The notes beneath the pieces were generated by a model. That model was not told the origin of the DNA. It did no database searches and worked only from the letters and a program-made list of their open reading frames with translations. The position numbers and the translations under genes were made by a program. Shown here one piece after another: positions 63,422 through 64,000 of a stretch of DNA of 64,000 nt. Source of the stretch: Melanocharis versteri (taxonomy: Eukaryota > Chordata > Aves > Passeriformes > Melanocharitidae); assembly GCA_013397845.1 (NCBI GenBank), contig VZTG01001879.1, forward strand, positions 310,001-374,000, given 5' to 3'. How positions within the stretch are numbered: position 1 is the stretch's first letter; each line of letters begins with the position of its first letter.

Positions 63422-64000
63422 TGCTATATGGTGTTTTGCACACGCAATATATCATAGGCTTCTTGGTCTTCAGGTAAGACAGATCACTTCTTCATCAGAG
63501 TCATCCTAAGGTGAAAACTTTCTTTGGACTAAGAACTGTAAGGTGTTTCTCCATTTGTAGTGTTGTATGGACTCTTTTGACAATTCTATATGTGAAAATT
63601 TCAACATGTAGTGTGCTTTATTCGGTGCACTGACTGCTGTTGGAGTGGGCAAAATCTATATATATCAGACTAAACTTAAACAGGCAACGAGAAATAGACA
63701 AAATAACTCAGAAAAGGTGAATTTTCCTTGAGAAAAAAAGCCTTTCATAGTCTTGTTTTTCAAGAAAAGTGCAAAAAAACTTTTAAAAATTAACATCACT
63801 GCTAAAAGAAAAATCTCGTTAGATACTAAGTGCAATGGAGCCATTGGAGGATATGGCAGAATATAGTTTTCCCTGAGTATCACCTCCTAACTCTCAGCTG
63901 TTTTCTAGGTGCTATTTATTCCTCATGCTTGGGAAACATGTTGGGAGTTACTGCTTCTAGCCCTGCCAAAATCTTTTTCTGCTCTATAGACATCTAGCTC
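63422..64000. other. AT-rich non-coding DNA to the window edge
   Basis: One short minus frame (63665-63883, 72 residues) without recognisable features; nothing else seen. Confidence 0.65.

Noticed and set aside
1..64000. tRNA, rRNA or known microRNA genes
   Set aside because: Reading for tRNA-like boxes and for several well-known microRNA seeds (let-7, miR-9, miR-124, miR-128 and others) gave nothing convincing. A covariance-model scan was not possible, so small RNAs cannot be excluded.

Overview
This window looks like a stretch of bird nuclear genome. It is AT-rich and CpG-poor, and nearly all of it is non-coding. The evidence for a bird is the repeat content. Several copies of the CR1 LINE are present, three of them ending in the CR1 3' signature (variants of ATTCTGTGAT / TTCTATGAT). 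There are also GC-rich endogenous-retrovirus LTR copies of a kind I associate with non-galliform birds (recognised by eye, subfamily not assigned). I saw no mammalian SINE or L1. The species cannot be determined from the sequence alone.

Layout. 1-15.7 kb: unique AT-rich DNA with one small splice-bounded candidate exon (4394-4467) and a possible old hAT transposon end (about 12.24 kb). 15.7-18.3 kb: an A-rich tract, a CR1 reverse-transcriptase fragment and a separate CR1 3' end. 18.3-33.4 kb: unique AT-rich DNA with a 9-bp minisatellite, a 26-bp perfect palindrome and simple repeats. 33.4-38 kb is the most gene-like part. It holds two plus-strand candidate exons (33690-33900 and 35726-35884), then a CpG island of about 0.9 kb (about 36.5-37.4 kb) broken by a 264-base run of N, then a third candidate exon (37426-37900) ending at an ideal GTAAGT donor. 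38-55 kb: unique AT-rich DNA with an old minus-strand CR1 piece (45.05-45.23 kb), T/G-rich tracts, a CpG-rich patch near 47 kb, a 122-residue minus-strand ORF near 49 kb and an (ATCT)10 microsatellite. 55-64 kb is repeat-rich: a roughly 1-kb solo-type LTR on the plus strand, an LTR-like block on the minus strand (59.7-60.2 kb), a CR1 ORF2/3' UTR copy (61.86-62.63 kb) and a CR1 3' stub (63.36-63.42 kb).

Interpretation. No open reading frame in the window is recognisable as a host protein. The simplest reading is that the window covers the 5' promoter region of one unidentified gene or long non-coding RNA, with intergenic or long-intron DNA on both sides. The direction of transcription is not settled; the splice-like signals around the island lean towards the plus strand. 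The only coding-type similarity I can support belongs to CR1 ORF2 (reverse transcriptase and C-terminal region), all of it fragmentary. I found no convincing undescribed system. The observations most worth a second look are the gapped CpG island with its splice-bounded neighbours, the 26-bp palindrome and the isolated CpG-rich patch near 47 kb.
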